Positions 44,504 through 55,401 of a DNA stretch of 64,000 bases are shown piece by piece. Origin of the DNA: Prorocentrum cordatum (lineage: Eukaryota; Sar; Dinophyceae; Prorocentrales; Prorocentraceae). Made by a program: the position numbers and the translations under genes. The stretch covers positions 1 through 64,000 of the forward strand of contig CAUYUJ010018050.1 of assembly GCA_963575745.1 (NCBI GenBank), written 5' to 3'. Each line of letters starts with the position of its first letter. Positions within the stretch are counted from its first letter, which is position 1. The notes beneath the pieces were generated by a model, which was given only the letters and a program-made list of their open reading frames with translations, searched no databases and was not told the DNA's origin.

Positions 44504-47500
44504 ATGCTCGTCCTTGCATCGACCTCAGCATCGCCGCCAGCACTGCCGACCGCATCGACGCCAGCCTCGACGGGCCTTTCAACATCCTCTGTCCTGACGC
44601 CTCGCCCAGGGCCGTTGGCGAGGGTGCTGCCTTCAGGTGCACCTGACGCTAGAGGGGCCGTCCTGTCATGCCATGACCCGTCCGCCTTGCCGACGCCAGC
44701 GTCTGTTCCTATGGCCCCATCGACGTCAACATCGACGTCAGCATCGTCCTCGGCAGCCTCCACGCCCACGTCCACGACGGACCAAACCCCAGCTCCGCAG
44801 ACAGCATCGACGCCAGCTCTGACGACGGCACTGCAGTCAGCCTCGACGCCAGCGAGGGGTACGGATTCGGCACCATCCTCGCCCCCTCCCTCCCCCCGCC
44901 CCGCAGGAGGAGGAGGAGACGACGACGACCACGACGACCTTGACGACGCAGTACCGGCGCCGGCGCCGAGGTCAGCATCGACGCTCCCACCGACGGCAGA
45001 AACGACCACAGTTTCGCCGACACCGACGGCAGCATCGACGGCGGCGAGGACGGCTCCGACGGCAGCACCGCTAGCATCGCTAGCACCGTCAGCTACGATG
45101 GCAGCATCGTTAGCACCGCCGGCTCCGACGTCAGCATCGTTAGCATCGTCGGCTCCAACGGCCGCATCGACGGCAGCGACGACGGCTCCGCCCGCAGTTT
45201 CACAGACTCCGACGGCGGCATCGATAGCATCGCCGGCTCCGACGGTAGCATCGACGGCAGCGACGCCACCACTGCCAGCGGCGGCTCCGACGTCAGCATC
45301 GACGGCAGCGACGCCAGTTCTGCCAGCGACAGCTCCGACGGCCGCAAGAGACGTAAGCACCACAATCAGCCACTCCTGCGCTCCCTGTATGGCCACTCGC
45401 TCGGCGGCGCCTTCAGGCCCGCCGAAGCCTGGTGACCTACAGACCTCTCCTCGGCATCATCGTCTCTCAGAGTTGCAGCCAGCTTCGACGCCAGCTCCGA
45501 CGTCCGTATCGAGGCCAGCACCGACGCCAGCCCCTACGATAGCACCGCCAGCGTCAACACCCACGCCTGCGCCTACGCCGGTACCTACGCCAGAGTTGCA
45601 GGCCGCATCGACGCCAGCTCCGACGTCTCCATCGAGACCAGCACCGATGACAGCTCCTACGCCAGCACCGCCAGCGTCAGCACCTACGCCTGCGCCTACG
45701 CCCGTACCCACGCCAGAGTTGCAGCCAGCGTCGACGCCAGCTCCGACGTCTGCATCGGGGCCAGCACCGACGACAGCTCCTGCGACAGCACCGCCAGCGG
45801 CAGCACCCACGCCTGCGCCTACGCCGCTACCCACGTCAGAGTTGCAGCCAGCAGCGACGCCAGCTCCGACGTCTGCGCCTGGAGGGCCCCGTGGGGTCCA
45901 GAACCAGACTTTTGGTCCGAAATCCAGAATTTCGGGACCAAACTCAGGTTATGGCCTTTTCCGTGCAGCTCCTACGCCAGCACAGCCAGCGTCAACACCC
46001 ACGCCTGCACCCATGCCGCTACCCACGCCAGAGTTGCAGCCAGTACCGACGCCAGCTCCGACGTCCCCGTCGAGGCCAGTACTAACGACAGTTCCTACGA
46101 CACCACTGCCAGCGGTAGCACCCACGCCTGCGCCTACGCCGATACCCACGCCAGAGTTGCAACCAGCCTCGACGCCAGCGCAGACGTCTGCATCGAGGCC
46201 AGTACCGACGACAGCTCCTACGCCAACACCACCAGCGTCAACACCCACGCCTGCGCCTGCGCCGGTACCCGCGCCAGAGCTGCAGCCAGCTCCGACGCCA
46301 GCTCCGACGTCTGCATTCATCTTCGACGGTGAGGGGGACGGTTACGACGACGATGGTGACGTTCACTGGTTGCCTGTGGCTGCGTCGTCGTCGACATCGA
46401 GGCCAGCACCGCCTGCGCCTACGCCGGTACCCACGTCAGAGTTGCAGCCAGCATCGACGCCAGGTTCGACGTCTGCATCGAGGCCAGTACCGACGACAGC
46501 TCCTACGCCAGCACCGCCAGCGACTGCACCCACACCTGCGCCGGTACCCATACCAGAGCTGCAGCCAGCTCCGACGCCAGCTCCGACGTCCGCATCGAGG
46601 CCAGCACCGACGACAGCTACTACACCAGCACCGCCAGCGGCAGCACCCACGCATGCGCCCACGCCGGTACCCACACCAGAGTTGCAGTCAGCATCGACGC
46701 CAGCTCCGACGTCTGCATCGAGGCCAGCACCGACAACAGTCCCTACGCCAGCACCGCCAGCGTCAGCACCCACGCCTGCGCCTACGCCGGTAACCACGCC
46801 AGAGTTGCAGCCAGCATCGACGCCAGCTCCGACGTCTGCATCGAGGCCAGCACTGACAACAGCTCCTACGCCAGCACCGTCAGCGTCAGCACCCTCGCCT
46901 ACGCCGCTACCCACGCCAGAGTTGCAGCCAGCATCGACGCCAGCACCGACGTCTGCATCGAGGCCAGCACCGACGACACCTACTACGCCAGCACCGCCAG
47001 AGTCAGCACCCACGCCTGTGCCTACGCCGGTACCCACGCCAGAGTTGCAGCCAGCATCTACGCCAACTCCGCCGTCTGCATCGACGCTCGCATCCATGGC
47101 AGCATCGCCCATAGCTTCGACACCAGCACTGCCAGCGGCAGCACCCACGCCCACGCCTACGCGGGCACAAACGTTGACACCAGCACCAACGCCGGCACCG
47201 AGCGCAGCCGAGACGTCATCGCCGACGACAACTCTCACGCCAACCCTGCCAGATTCAGCACGCCCTGAGTCGTCCGCGGCGGCACCAAAGGTGGCACCCA
47301 CGTCGGCCTACACGGCAGCGTTCGTGGAGCGTGTGTGGTTGGAGGTCATCGAGTGGTACAACGTGGTGTCACCGTCCACGTGGGCCACCCTGTGCGCCAC
47401 GTACGTCATGCACTACTTCTTCATCGGCTTCCGCGACGAGTGGCGGCGACGGAGCGCAGCTACAGCGCGGCGGCGACGCCGACAGCGCGGCGGCGACGTC

Positions 47501-48601
47501 GACCGCAGACGCCCTCTAGGCCACAAGACGGCCGCCCAGGGCCGCCCTGGCATCAGCCCCCACACTGCCTCGAGCCTCGAGCCGACCTCCCTGCCAAAAT
47601 CTGGTAGCACGCCAGCGGGGGCGGCTTCAGCCCCCCCGCATGGCACTACGCCTGCCATTCCTGTCATCGGCCCCCACACTGCCTCAAGCCTCGAGTCGCC
47701 CCCCCCGCCAAAACCTGGTAGCACGCCAGCGGGGGCGGCTTCAGCCCCCCCGCATGGCACCACGCCTGCCATTCCTGTCATCGGTCCCCACGCTGCCTCG
47801 AGCCCTGGGGTGACCTCCCCGCCACAACCTGGTAGCACGGCAGCGGGGCCAGCCTCGGCCGTCTCGCATGCTCACACGCCTGCCCTGGGTCCTGGCTCCC
47901 TCGCAACCTCGCGTGTTAGCACCAGCACTGCCAGCACTAGCACTGTGACTGTACGGGAGCACTTCGAGCGCTTCCTCGGACCGCAACCAGCCACCATCGG
48001 TCACCTCCGAGCCGTAAACTGCCGTTTGGCCGCTTGGATCCCACCACGGCTCCACGCGGGCACAGCGGTCATCGTCCAGGGTCAAGTCCACAACCCCATC
48101 AACGGCCTCCGAGGTATCGTACGGGGGCAGTCCAGCGAGCACCCCGGCCACTGGACCGTCACGCTGTCGTCTGGGGACACCGCCCACCTGAGCTGCTCCA
48201 GTCTGACCGTCCCTGCACCTGCGCTCCGCGCCGAGATGCCGTCCCCCAGTACGGGCGCACAGACCAAGGCCCAAACTCAGGGACCCCAGCCCGGCCCAGC
48301 AGTGGACCCACGCCACCGTACCTCAGCAGCACAGCGCCCTGACGTCACGGCAGCAGTACCCTGCAGGCCACCTGCGCTGACCGTCCCACCAGGCAGCCGC
48401 GCCCAGACTGAACGCACAGCTGACTGTGAAGTCGGACTCCGAGACTCACGCGACGACGGCGCCGACGACCACTACCTCCACCACGACTCTGGCCCGCAGT
48501 TCGGACATGCTCCAAACCTGCGTAGACGCGGCCCTCGGCCCTCCGCACGGCCGCACAGCAGGCCTCATCCACCGCGCCACTCTCAAGCGTCTGCGCACTG
48601 A
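44504..48601 (+). CDS. 1365-residue repeat protein with C-terminal hydrophobic segment and SH3-like module
   Basis: One frame of 4.1 kb. The first ~320 residues are Ser/Thr/Ala/Pro-rich. About 13 repeats of 41 residues (PASTPAPTSASRPAPTTAPT type) follow to about 47090. Then comes a segment with a possible membrane or amphipathic helix (WATLCATYVMHYFFIGFRDE) and a basic patch. Next are two near-identical SGSTPAGAASAPPHGTTPAIP-type blocks (trimmed here) and a domain HAGTAVIVQGQVHNPINGLR / GIVRGQSSEHPGHWTVTLSS resembling small KOW/SH3-like modules. The C-terminal domains have C/G wobble in this frame, which supports it. A competing Ser/Asp-rich frame is open at 44970-45435, with a GT...CCCCGCAG pair at 44858-44908 upstream. 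The ATG at 44504 is simply the first in frame. Function is unknown. Confidence 0.5.
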   Translation: MLVLASTSASPPALPTASTPASTGLSTSSVLTPRPGPLARVLPSGAPDARGAVLSCHDPSALPTPASVPMAPSTSTSTSASSSAASTPTSTTDQTPAPQTASTPALTTALQSASTPARGTDSAPSSPPPSPRPAGGGGDDDDHDDLDDAVPAPAPRSASTLPPTAETTTVSPTPTAASTAARTAPTAAPLASLAPSATMAASLAPPAPTSASLASSAPTAASTAATTAPPAVSQTPTAASIASPAPTVASTAATPPLPAAAPTSASTAATPVLPATAPTAARDVSTTISHSCAPCMATRSAAPSGPPKPGDLQTSPRHHRLSELQPASTPAPTSVSRPAPTPAPTIAPPASTPTPAPTPVPTPELQAASTPAPTSPSRPAPMTAPTPAPPASAPTPAPTPVPTPELQPASTPAPTSASGPAPTTAPATAPPAAAPTPAPTPLPTSELQPAATPAPTSAPGGPRGVQNQTFGPKSRISGPNSGYGLFRAAPTPAQPASTPTPAPMPLPTPELQPVPTPAPTSPSRPVLTTVPTTPLPAVAPTPAPTPIPTPELQPASTPAQTSASRPVPTTAPTPTPPASTPTPAPAPVPAPELQPAPTPAPTSAFIFDGEGDGYDDDGDVHWLPVAASSSTSRPAPPAPTPVPTSELQPASTPGSTSASRPVPTTAPTPAPPATAPTPAPVPIPELQPAPTPAPTSASRPAPTTATTPAPPAAAPTHAPTPVPTPELQSASTPAPTSASRPAPTTVPTPAPPASAPTPAPTPVTTPELQPASTPAPTSASRPALTTAPTPAPSASAPSPTPLPTPELQPASTPAPTSASRPAPTTPTTPAPPESAPTPVPTPVPTPELQPASTPTPPSASTLASMAASPIASTPALPAAAPTPTPTRAQTLTPAPTPAPSAAETSSPTTTLTPTLPDSARPESSAAAPKVAPTSAYTAAFVERVWLEVIEWYNVVSPSTWATLCATYVMHYFFIGFRDEWRRRSAATARRRRRQRGGDVDRRRPLGHKTAAQGRPGISPHTASSLEPTSLPKSGSTPAGAASAPPHGTTPAIPVIGPHTASSLESPPPPKPGSTPAGAASAPPHGTTPAIPVIGPHAASSPGVTSPPQPGSTAAGPASAVSHAHTPALGPGSLATSRVSTSTASTSTVTVREHFERFLGPQPATIGHLRAVNCRLAAWIPPRLHAGTAVIVQGQVHNPINGLRGIVRGQSSEHPGHWTVTLSSGDTAHLSCSSLTVPAPALRAEMPSPSTGAQTKAQTQGPQPGPAVDPRHRTSAAQRPDVTAAVPCRPPALTVPPGSRAQTERTADCEVGLRDSRDDGADDHYLHHDSGPQFGHAPNLRRRGPRPSARPHSRPHPPRHSQASAH
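45474..47090 (+). repeat. 123-bp coding-length tandem repeat, about 13 units
   Basis: Same unit as at 1-1135. It is interrupted in frame by a hairpin insertion at 45885-45960 and by an acidic segment at 46318-46390. Confidence 0.9.
45918..45952 (+). repeat. Short inverted repeat inserted in frame in the repeat ORF
   Basis: TTTTGGTCCGAAAT and ATTTCGGGACCAAA face each other with a 5-base loop, inside a ~75-bp segment absent from other 123-bp units. The host frame stays open across it. Confidence 0.75.
47610..47760 (+). repeat. 111-bp direct duplication within element B ORF
   Basis: GGTAGCACGCCAGCGGGGGC through CCATTCCTGTCATCGG occurs twice, with a third diverged copy to about 47860. Confidence 0.85.
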
Positions 48602-49146
48602 TACTGTTTCCCTTCTTCAGTTTCTTACGTGGTCCGTCGCTTTTGATGCACGCTGGGGCTTCTCATTCACTGTGCCCTCATCCTGACCAGCGTGGTACGG
48701 CCTCGCCCTCGCCGCATGTGCGCGCCCTGCCTTGCTCACCCGGGCGCTGTTCCCTGGTGCGCCGTGCCTGCTGGCGGGGGTGGCGGCTTCAGCCCCGCCC
48801 CACGCACTCGAGCCATCACGCCATGTCATGTCCGCCATGTCGTAGCGGGTGCATCCGCTGTGAGGGCCTCCACTGCACCCTTGCACTGTCTCTGCCTGTG
48901 CGCATGCTGGGCCATTCGGCTCCCAGCATGTGCACCTTTTCCTCAGCGCGTCTGGCGCCCCTCTGCCGTCCGCCGCCTGGCCGCGGACTCCGTCACTTTC
49001 GAGGTCCGCCAATGGGGGCTAAAGGTTAGCTGGCAGCGGCTGGTGCCGCTGTGCTGTCGGCTAGCTTTTGCCGCTCCTGTTGGGGTTCTCGGCCTGTGCG
49101 CACTGTGCTGGGCCATGCGGCTCCCAGCTGGTGCACCTTTTCTCTT
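48602..49146 (+). other. Element B stretch between ORF and 3' module
   Basis: GC-rich sequence without a clear gene. It includes another GGCGGCTTCAGCCCC block (48780) and a tandem-like repetition of GCTGGGCCATXCGGCTCCCAGC at 48906 and 49108. Confidence 0.5.
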
Positions 49147-49499
49147 TTCGCCAGCCCGTGCGCCCGCGAGGCACCGCGTCCACGGGGCCTGGGCGCGGGG
49201 GCGGGGGGTGCCCCGTCTCTGCGCGCCGCGCAGCGGCCAAGCGCCCAACCGGCGGTCCGCCAAGCCGCCTTAGCCACGTTCTTCACGTCGCCACTCGCGT
49301 TGGGGCCTTCTTCTTCACGCGGTCTGACAGGTGAGATCTTCATGGTCTGTCCGCCGTCTTTTGCTTCAGACGCATTGCGCCGGGGGAGGGGGCCTGTCGC
49401 CCGCCCTCGTATCTTAAGGCTGCACCGCCGCTAACAGTGTTTTTTCGGGTTGTCGCACCGCAGTGCGCCCCGAGGACGGACCTTGGTCCGCCTACTTGT

Positions 49500-49510
<11 letters not shown>
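49147..49510 (+). repeat. 3' terminal module of element B
   Basis: About 360 bp matching 8034-8395 of element A. It runs into the CT tail. Confidence 0.85.
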
Positions 49511-49585
<75 letters not shown>

Positions 49586-49672
49586 CTCTGTCTCTGTCTC
49601 TCTCGCTCTCTCTGTCTCTGATCCTCTCTCTCTTTCTTTCTCTTTCTCTCCCTCTCTCTCTTTCTCTCTCTC
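49504..49672 (+). repeat. (CT)n microsatellite tail of element B
   Basis: CTCTCT with minor GTCTCTG and TTTC interruptions. Confidence 0.95.
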
Positions 49673-50364
49673 CCCCTTTTGATGTGCATATCTATAGCCC
49701 CCCGCCTTATCACTCTGTCGCTCACGCTCTCTTCCAGCGCAAGGCGCTGGAGTTCGGCCAATATGATATGCAATTATCAATTGCGCCGAATTCCATGGGA
49801 GCTCTTAGACGTCGTCCGTGGCTCGGCCCATCTCGCCCCTGGGTGGGTGCATCGGGGCTCCGCCGCATAGCGATCTCGGAGGGCAGGAAGTTGCGTCGGA
49901 CAGCAGCTGTGCACGTCCGTCCCTGGATGGGCGCAGGCAGGGCGAAAGGAGGAGGAGGGGGGGGCGGAGGAGGAGGAGGAGGGGGGGGAGGAGAGGGCGG
50001 AGCATGTCGGGCAGGAGGAGGGGGAAGAGGAGGAGGAGGAGGAGGAGGACCAGAGTCCAGAGAGAACCCAGGATGCATCAGCGATGCTGCATAAGGCTAA
50101 CATACCCTCCCGCCCCATGCCCCCCCACCCCCCCCCCCCCCCCGTGAGCCCCCCCCATCAGTCCATGCAAGTGTTCCCTTTTCACGCCCGGACGCGCGCC
50201 CTTGAGGGACATGCGCCTCATTGGCCTGACAGGCGCCCAGTGGGCCTGACATTGATGAGGAACTGTGCGCGTGCAGAAATCTACAACATATAGTTGATTT
50301 GGGTTGAACAAGCCTCTGCGCTTTCATATCCTTTGAACAACTGTATCTCCTGATATGCACGACT

Positions 50365-50660
50365 GCGCGCGGCGCCAAGGCGAGAATCCCATATATCGAA
50401 AACGTTCCCCCCTCAACCCGAATGTCTGCGGCGCCAAGGCGAGGGCATCATGTTGAAAACGGACTGCCCTCCACCCCGCACATTGTTGCAACTTTTTCAG
50501 ACGAGGTGCGCGGCGCCCCAGCGAGAGCCCCATTTTGAAAAAGGATTCGCCCTCCATCTGTGTAGGTGTTGCAACTTTTCAAGACGAACGTCGGCGGCGC
50601 CAAGGCGAGGCCCCCATTCTTAAACCGACCCGCTCTCCATCCTTGTAACTGTTGCAGACC
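50365..50660 (+). repeat. Tandem repeat with GGCGCCAAGGCGAG core
   Basis: Core units at about 50371, 50431, 50508 and 50594 are each followed by a CCCATxTTGAAAACG-like block. Later units also have CCTCCAxC and GTTGCAACTTTTxAAGACGA. Spacing is about 60-86 bp. Confidence 0.8.
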
Positions 50661-50730
50661 TGTGTGGGGTCATCTATAAGGCAAGGGACAGTAACTAGTG
50701 GCCTCGCCCCACCCGCAGACTAGGTGCAGA

Positions 50731-50779
50731 CTGTCGCACCACTAGTCGTCATCCAAATGCACGACTAGTGGTGCGACAG
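50731..50779. repeat. Perfect 19-bp inverted repeat (stem-loop)
   Basis: CTGTCGCACCACTAGTCGT (50731-50749), loop CATCCAAATGC, then the exact reverse complement (50761-50779). It is flanked on both sides by CATCTATAAGG (about 50672 and 50788), so the whole could be a small element or a folded RNA. Confidence 0.9.
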
Positions 50780-51073
50780 GGTGGGGCCATCTATAAGGAT
50801 AAGGAATGGAGAGGAGGGGGAGGGGGAAGTGGGTAGGAGGAGGGGCGGGCGGCGTGGGGAGGAACGGAAGGGGAACGAGGGGGAGGAGGGGGAAAGCATT
50901 TTGAAAGGAGGGGGGGGGGAGGGATGAGGAGGAGGGGGAGGCCGAGCAGGATTGGGGGGAGAAGGGAACGAGGAATAGGAGGAGGATACGGAGGGATGGC
51001 GAGGAGTAGGGAGGGGCCGCCGCCAGCGCCGCCGACTCGGCGGACGAGATAAGTGGGAGACGCGCCCTGCGCC

Positions 51074-51578
51074 ATGTCAGGAAGCAAGGCGATTGTTTCG
51101 CCGCGCTCGCCGCGCGGTCCGCGCTCGGCGCGCGGTCCCCGCCGGATGGCCGCCCGTCAGGCTTTTGTGCAAAACGCGGCGTCGACCCCCCTTGCGTCGT
51201 CGTCGTCGTCGTCCTCCTCCTCCTCCTCCCCCCCTCGTCGTCGTCATCGTCGTCGTCCTCCTCCTCCTCCTCCCCCCCTCGTGTTCCCCCCGGCCCCCCC
51301 GCAATCCATGTTCGTGAAGGGGGCGGTTTTCTTTAGACCAGCTGCTTCCCGCCGCGGTCGTGCAGGCGCGGTCGTGCAGGCGCGGCGGCGGACTCCCGCG
51401 GGGATTTGTTTGGGCCCTCGTGGGCGCCCCAGGGTTGGCCTGGATCTCTCGACGCGCGCCCCGCCGAGGGTGCCCGGGGCGAGCCCCGCCTGGCCAAGTT
51501 CGCTGGGGAGTGCGCAAGACCCAGAACCATTCCCCAAACAGTTCTTGCACTTAGGGGCCCCTTGCTTGCCTTCCAAAG
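51074..51578 (+). CDS. Candidate first exons of a plus-strand gene
   Basis: From ATG 51074 (MSGSKAIVSPRSPRGP, then RMAARQAFVQNAAS) the frame enters a (CGT)/(CTC) tract that is probably an intron (about 51187-51300). It continues FVKGAVFFRPAASRRGRAGA, GICLGPRGRPRVGLDLSTRA, SLGSAQDPEPFPKQFLHLGA to CCAAAG/GTAAGT (donor 51579), the most canonical donor in this region. The internal acceptor is not clear. No domain is recognised. Confidence 0.45.
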
Positions 51579-51689
51579 GTAAGTGCCTGGCTGTCGGTTC
51601 CGCTTGCTTTTGATCGCCCGTTGCCGCGGTCCGTCGCCGCTCCATTTTTGTCACCGCCTGGGCTTTAGTGTCAGTCGCCGTGCTTTTCG

Positions 51690-51900
51690 TTGCTTTGCTC
51701 AGAAAGGGCTTGGAGTATTTTGCATTGCCTTACCTTGATTTTCATTGCAATGCGTTGCCCTGCGTTGCTCTGCAGAGCTTTGCTTTGCTCTGCGTTGCAG
51801 TGCGTTGCTTTGCATTGCCCTGCGTTGCTTGTCGTTGCGTCGCTCCGCTTTGCTTATCATTTTTTGCTTTGCTTTGACTTGCGGGGCGTTGACTTGTTTG
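51690..51900 (+). repeat. TTGCATTGC/CTTTGC lattice repeat
   Basis: Same word family as 16270-16640, here in a putative intron. Confidence 0.75.
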
Positions 51901-52151
51901 GGGCCAGCGCGGGCAATTCCACAAATCAGAGGGCGCCGGGCACAGCGAGCCATTTGACTTTGCCCCAATGTCCTCTTCATCTTCCCTTTTTCCGCTCCTC
52001 CTCCTTCCCCATCCTGCGTCCCCTTCGGATCATATTATTTGATCTTATTCATCTTTGGCCTCCATCGCCTCCCCCCCCTCTTCTTCCTCGCCGCTCTTCC
52101 CCCCCGCTGTTTCGTCGTCGTCGTCGTCGTCGCCCCCCCCGCGCCACCCTA

Positions 52152-52391
52152 CCGTGGATGTAAAAAATTAACGCGAAACCCATCCGTAACATTGAATTCC
52201 GCCATTCAAAGATGTGGAACGCAAGCTAGGCATGAACGGCCCCAGGTTGAAAAAAATGTTTCCGTGTTTCGCGTTTATTGTTTGCATTTTCGCGGGCAGC
52301 TGGCGATCTTGCCCAACCTGGAACTCGCGGCCTTTGAATGGCGAAATCCAATGTTATGAATAAGTGTCGCGCTAATTGTTTACATCCACGG
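52152..52391. repeat. Foldback element M, copy 1
   Basis: 240 bp. The ends CCGTGGATGTAAAAAATTAA and, reversed, CCGTGGATGTAAACAATTAG pair. Pairing continues through about 60 bp per arm (CATTGAATTCCGCCATTCAA versus CATTGGATTTCGCCATTCAA). Confidence 0.9.
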
Positions 52392-53788
52392 CCTTCCAGC
52401 AACGCTAACTTAGTATCTCTTATGCGCTACTTACGTGATATTGAATAAACGAATTGTAGCCAGCGTGGCCCCTGAACGCCGATGTCTTGCCATCCACGCG
52501 GTGCAATCTAGGCGGTGCAACGCATGCAATGAAACCTAGGTAGCGCGAGCCACGCGGAGCAGCTCATGCAATGCACAGCAACGCCAAGCAACGCTAAGCA
52601 GTGCAAAGCAAGGCAACGCAAAGCACAACATGGGCTAGAGTTGGCTCCGGGCACCCAAGACGTGGCCTGGGAGTGGTGTTCTGGGAACACGAAGAGCACA
52701 AAGTGGCCTACAGTTGGCTCTGGGCACTCACGATGTGGCCTGGGAATGGTGTTCTGGCAAGATGCATCGTGATTCCGGACAAGAGTTTCGCACTTTCCAA
52801 CGTTATGATTTGTTGTGTCCTAGCCTGGCTAGGACGAAACGAACATGAAAGCCACGAGATGCGATAGGTTTACAACTTTCCAACGTTATGAATGCCTTTT
52901 TGGAGTTCTGGTGCAGGACTTCCTTACAAAAACGATGCCGTTCGTAACGTTGAAATTTCTTGAATAAAGAATGTTTGAATATTCTTATTTAAGCATTGCC
53001 AACGTTACGAACGGCTTCGCTTGTAAGGAAGTCCTGCACACCAGAGCTCCAAAAGGCATTCATAACGTTAGGAAAGTTGTAACCCCTCACACCCCACAAA
53101 ACTTCGTGGCTCCATTGTTCGTTTCGTCCTAGCCAGGTAGGACACAAAACAATCATACGTTGGAAAGTGCGAAAAAAGCTTGTCCGGAATCACGAGATTC
53201 TTGACAGAACCCATTCACAGCCACATCGTGAGTGCCCGGAAACAACTGTGTAGGCCACTTCGTGCTCTTCGTGTCCCAGAACACCACCCAGGGCCACATC
53301 TTGGGCTTGCCGGAGCCAAATCCTAAGCCATGTTGTGCTTTGCTTGCGTTGCTTTTGCATTGTTGAGACCTCTGAGACCGCGGACAACTGTCGGATCTGT
53401 GGGACCTGCGGAGACTTGGCGAAAACCGTGTGGGACCTGTGAGGACTACGAACACGCGAGGAGCTTGCAAACGCGACCTGGGGGACCCCTGCAGACGGAC
53501 CTGTGGGGCCCGTGGGACCTGCAAGACCTGTGGGAAAAGTGGGGCCCGCAGCACATGTGGGACCTGCGGGACCAGTGGGACTTGTCGGGCCTGCGACACT
53601 CGTGGGACTTGGGGGTCGTCTGTAGTCCATGGAACCCTGTGGGCCTCCTGGGAGCCAGCCGAAGCAACGCGTGAATGCGACAGGCATTTGAGGGTGGCAG
53701 AAGCGAAGCGTGTCGGAAAATGTGCGAGCTTAACGTAGTCTTGGGGCCCGTGACAGCGTAGTCTTGGGGCCCGTAACAGAATGGCAGC
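52392..53788. repeat. Hairpin unit B1
   Basis: It begins CCTTCCAGCAACGCTAACTT. Inverted arms of about 345 bp (52610-52950 and 53000-53355) flank an AT-rich loop (AATATTCTTATTTAAG). A GGGACCTGYG 9-bp repeat follows (53365-53630), then a tail ending CAGAATGGCAG. Confidence 0.85.
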
Positions 53789-55161
53789 CCTTCCAGCAAC
53801 GCTAACTTAGTATCTCTTATGCGCTACTTACGTGATATTGAATAAACGAATAGTAGCCAGCGTGACCCCTGAACGCCGATGTCTTGCCATCCACGCGGTG
53901 CAATCTAGGCGGTGCAACGCATGCTATGCAACCTAGGTAGCGCGAGCCACGCGGAGCAGTTCATGCAACGCACAGCGACGCCAAGCAACGCTAAGCAATG
54001 CAAAGCAACCAAACCAAAGCACAAAATGGCCTAGAGCTGGCTCCGGGCACCCAAAATGTGGCCTGGGCATTGTGTTCTGGGAACACGAAGAGCACGAAGT
54101 GGCCTACTGTTGGCTCCGGGCACTCACGATTTGGCCTGGGAATGGTGTTCTGGCAAGATGCATCGTGATTCCAGACAAGAGTTTCACACTTTCCAACGTT
54201 ATGATTTTTTGCGTCCTAGCCTGGCTAGGACGAAACGAGCATGAAAACCACGAAGTGCGATAGGGTTGCAACTTTCCAACGTTACGAATGCCTTTTTGGA
54301 GCTCTGGTGCAAGACTTCCCCACAAAAACGACGCCGTTCGTAACGTTGAAGTTTCTTGAATAAAGAATATTTGAATATTCTTATTTAAGCGTTTCCAACG
54401 TTACGAACGGCGTCGTTTTTGTGGGGAAGTCCTGCACCAGAGCTCCAAAAAGGCATTCGTAACGTTGGAAAGTTGCAACCCTATCGCACTTCGTGGCTTT
54501 CATGTTCGTTTCGTCCTAGCCAGGCTAGGACACAAAAATCATAACGTTGGAAAGTGTGAAACTCTTGCCCGGAATCACGATGCATCTTGCCAGAACACCA
54601 CTCCCAGGCCACATCGTGAGTGCCCGGAGCCAACTGTACGCCACTTTGTGCTCTTCGTGTTCCCAGAACACCACTCCCAGGCCACATCTTGGGTGCCCGG
54701 AGCTTACTCTAAGACATGTTGTGCTTTGCTTTGCGTTGCTTTGCATTGCTGAGACTTCTGAGACCTGCGACACCTGTCGGTCCTGTGGGACCTGCGAGAC
54801 TTGCGAAACTTGTGGGACCTGTGAGACCTACGACACGCGAGGAGCTTGCAACACCTGTGGGACCTGGGGGACCCCTGCAGAGGACCTGTGGGACCCGTGG
54901 GACCTGCAAGACCTGTGGGAATGGTGGGACCCGCAGCACATGTGGGACCTGCGGGACCAGTGGGACTTGTCGGACCTGCGACACTCGTGGGACTTGGGGT
55001 CCGTGGAACCCTGTGGGACGCCTGGGAGCCAGCCGAAGCAACGCGTGAATGCGACAGGCATTTGAGGGTGGCAGAAGCGAAGTGTGTCGGAAAATGTGCG
55101 AGCTTAGCGTAGTCTTGGGGCCCGTGACAGCGTAGTCTTGGGGCCCGTAACAGAATGGCAG
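53789..55161. repeat. Hairpin unit B2
   Basis: Same structure as B1. The loop is near 54360 and the inverted arms are very similar (CCAACGTTACGAACGGCGTC occurs on the right arm, its complement on the left). Confidence 0.85.
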
Positions 55162-55401
55162 CCGTGGATGTAAAAAATTAACGCGAAACCCATCCGTAAC
55201 ATTGAATTCCGCCATTCAAAGATGTGGAAGGCAAGCTAGGCATGAACGGCCCCAGGTTGAAAAAAATGTTTCCGCGTTTCGCGTTTATTGTTTACATTTT
55301 CGCGGGCCGCTGGCGATCTTGCCCTACCTGGAACTCGCGGCCTTTGAATGGCGAGATCCAATGTTATGAATAAGTTTCGCGCTAATTGTTTACATCCAGG
55401 G
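55162..55401. repeat. Foldback element M, copy 2
   Basis: 240 bp, over 95% like copy 1 by eye. The right end is CCAGGG rather than CCACGG. It sits exactly at the B2/B3 junction with no TA. Confidence 0.9.

Larger units (their letters stand above)
43718..49672 (+). mobile_element. Element B: relative of element A without endonuclease or RT
   Basis: It shares the 123-bp repeat array (46429 onward matches base 1 onward), the GGGGGCGGCTTCAGCCCC blocks and the 360-bp 3' module with (CT)n tail. It keeps a long first ORF but has no ORF2. Its left limit is inferred from the first exon at 43718; no target duplication is visible. It could be a non-autonomous derivative or a host gene partly captured by the family. 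Confidence 0.6.

Noticed and set aside
44047-45396. Long antisense Gly/Ala/Val/Asp-rich frame under element B
   Set aside because: It is the codon-aligned shadow of the sense repeat frame, with no independent motif.
54716-55065. Collagen-like Gly-Pro-Val / Gly-Thr-Cys frames in the B units
   Set aside because: They follow from a 9-bp DNA repeat, recur in all B units with different ends and frameshifts, and lack start or splice support.
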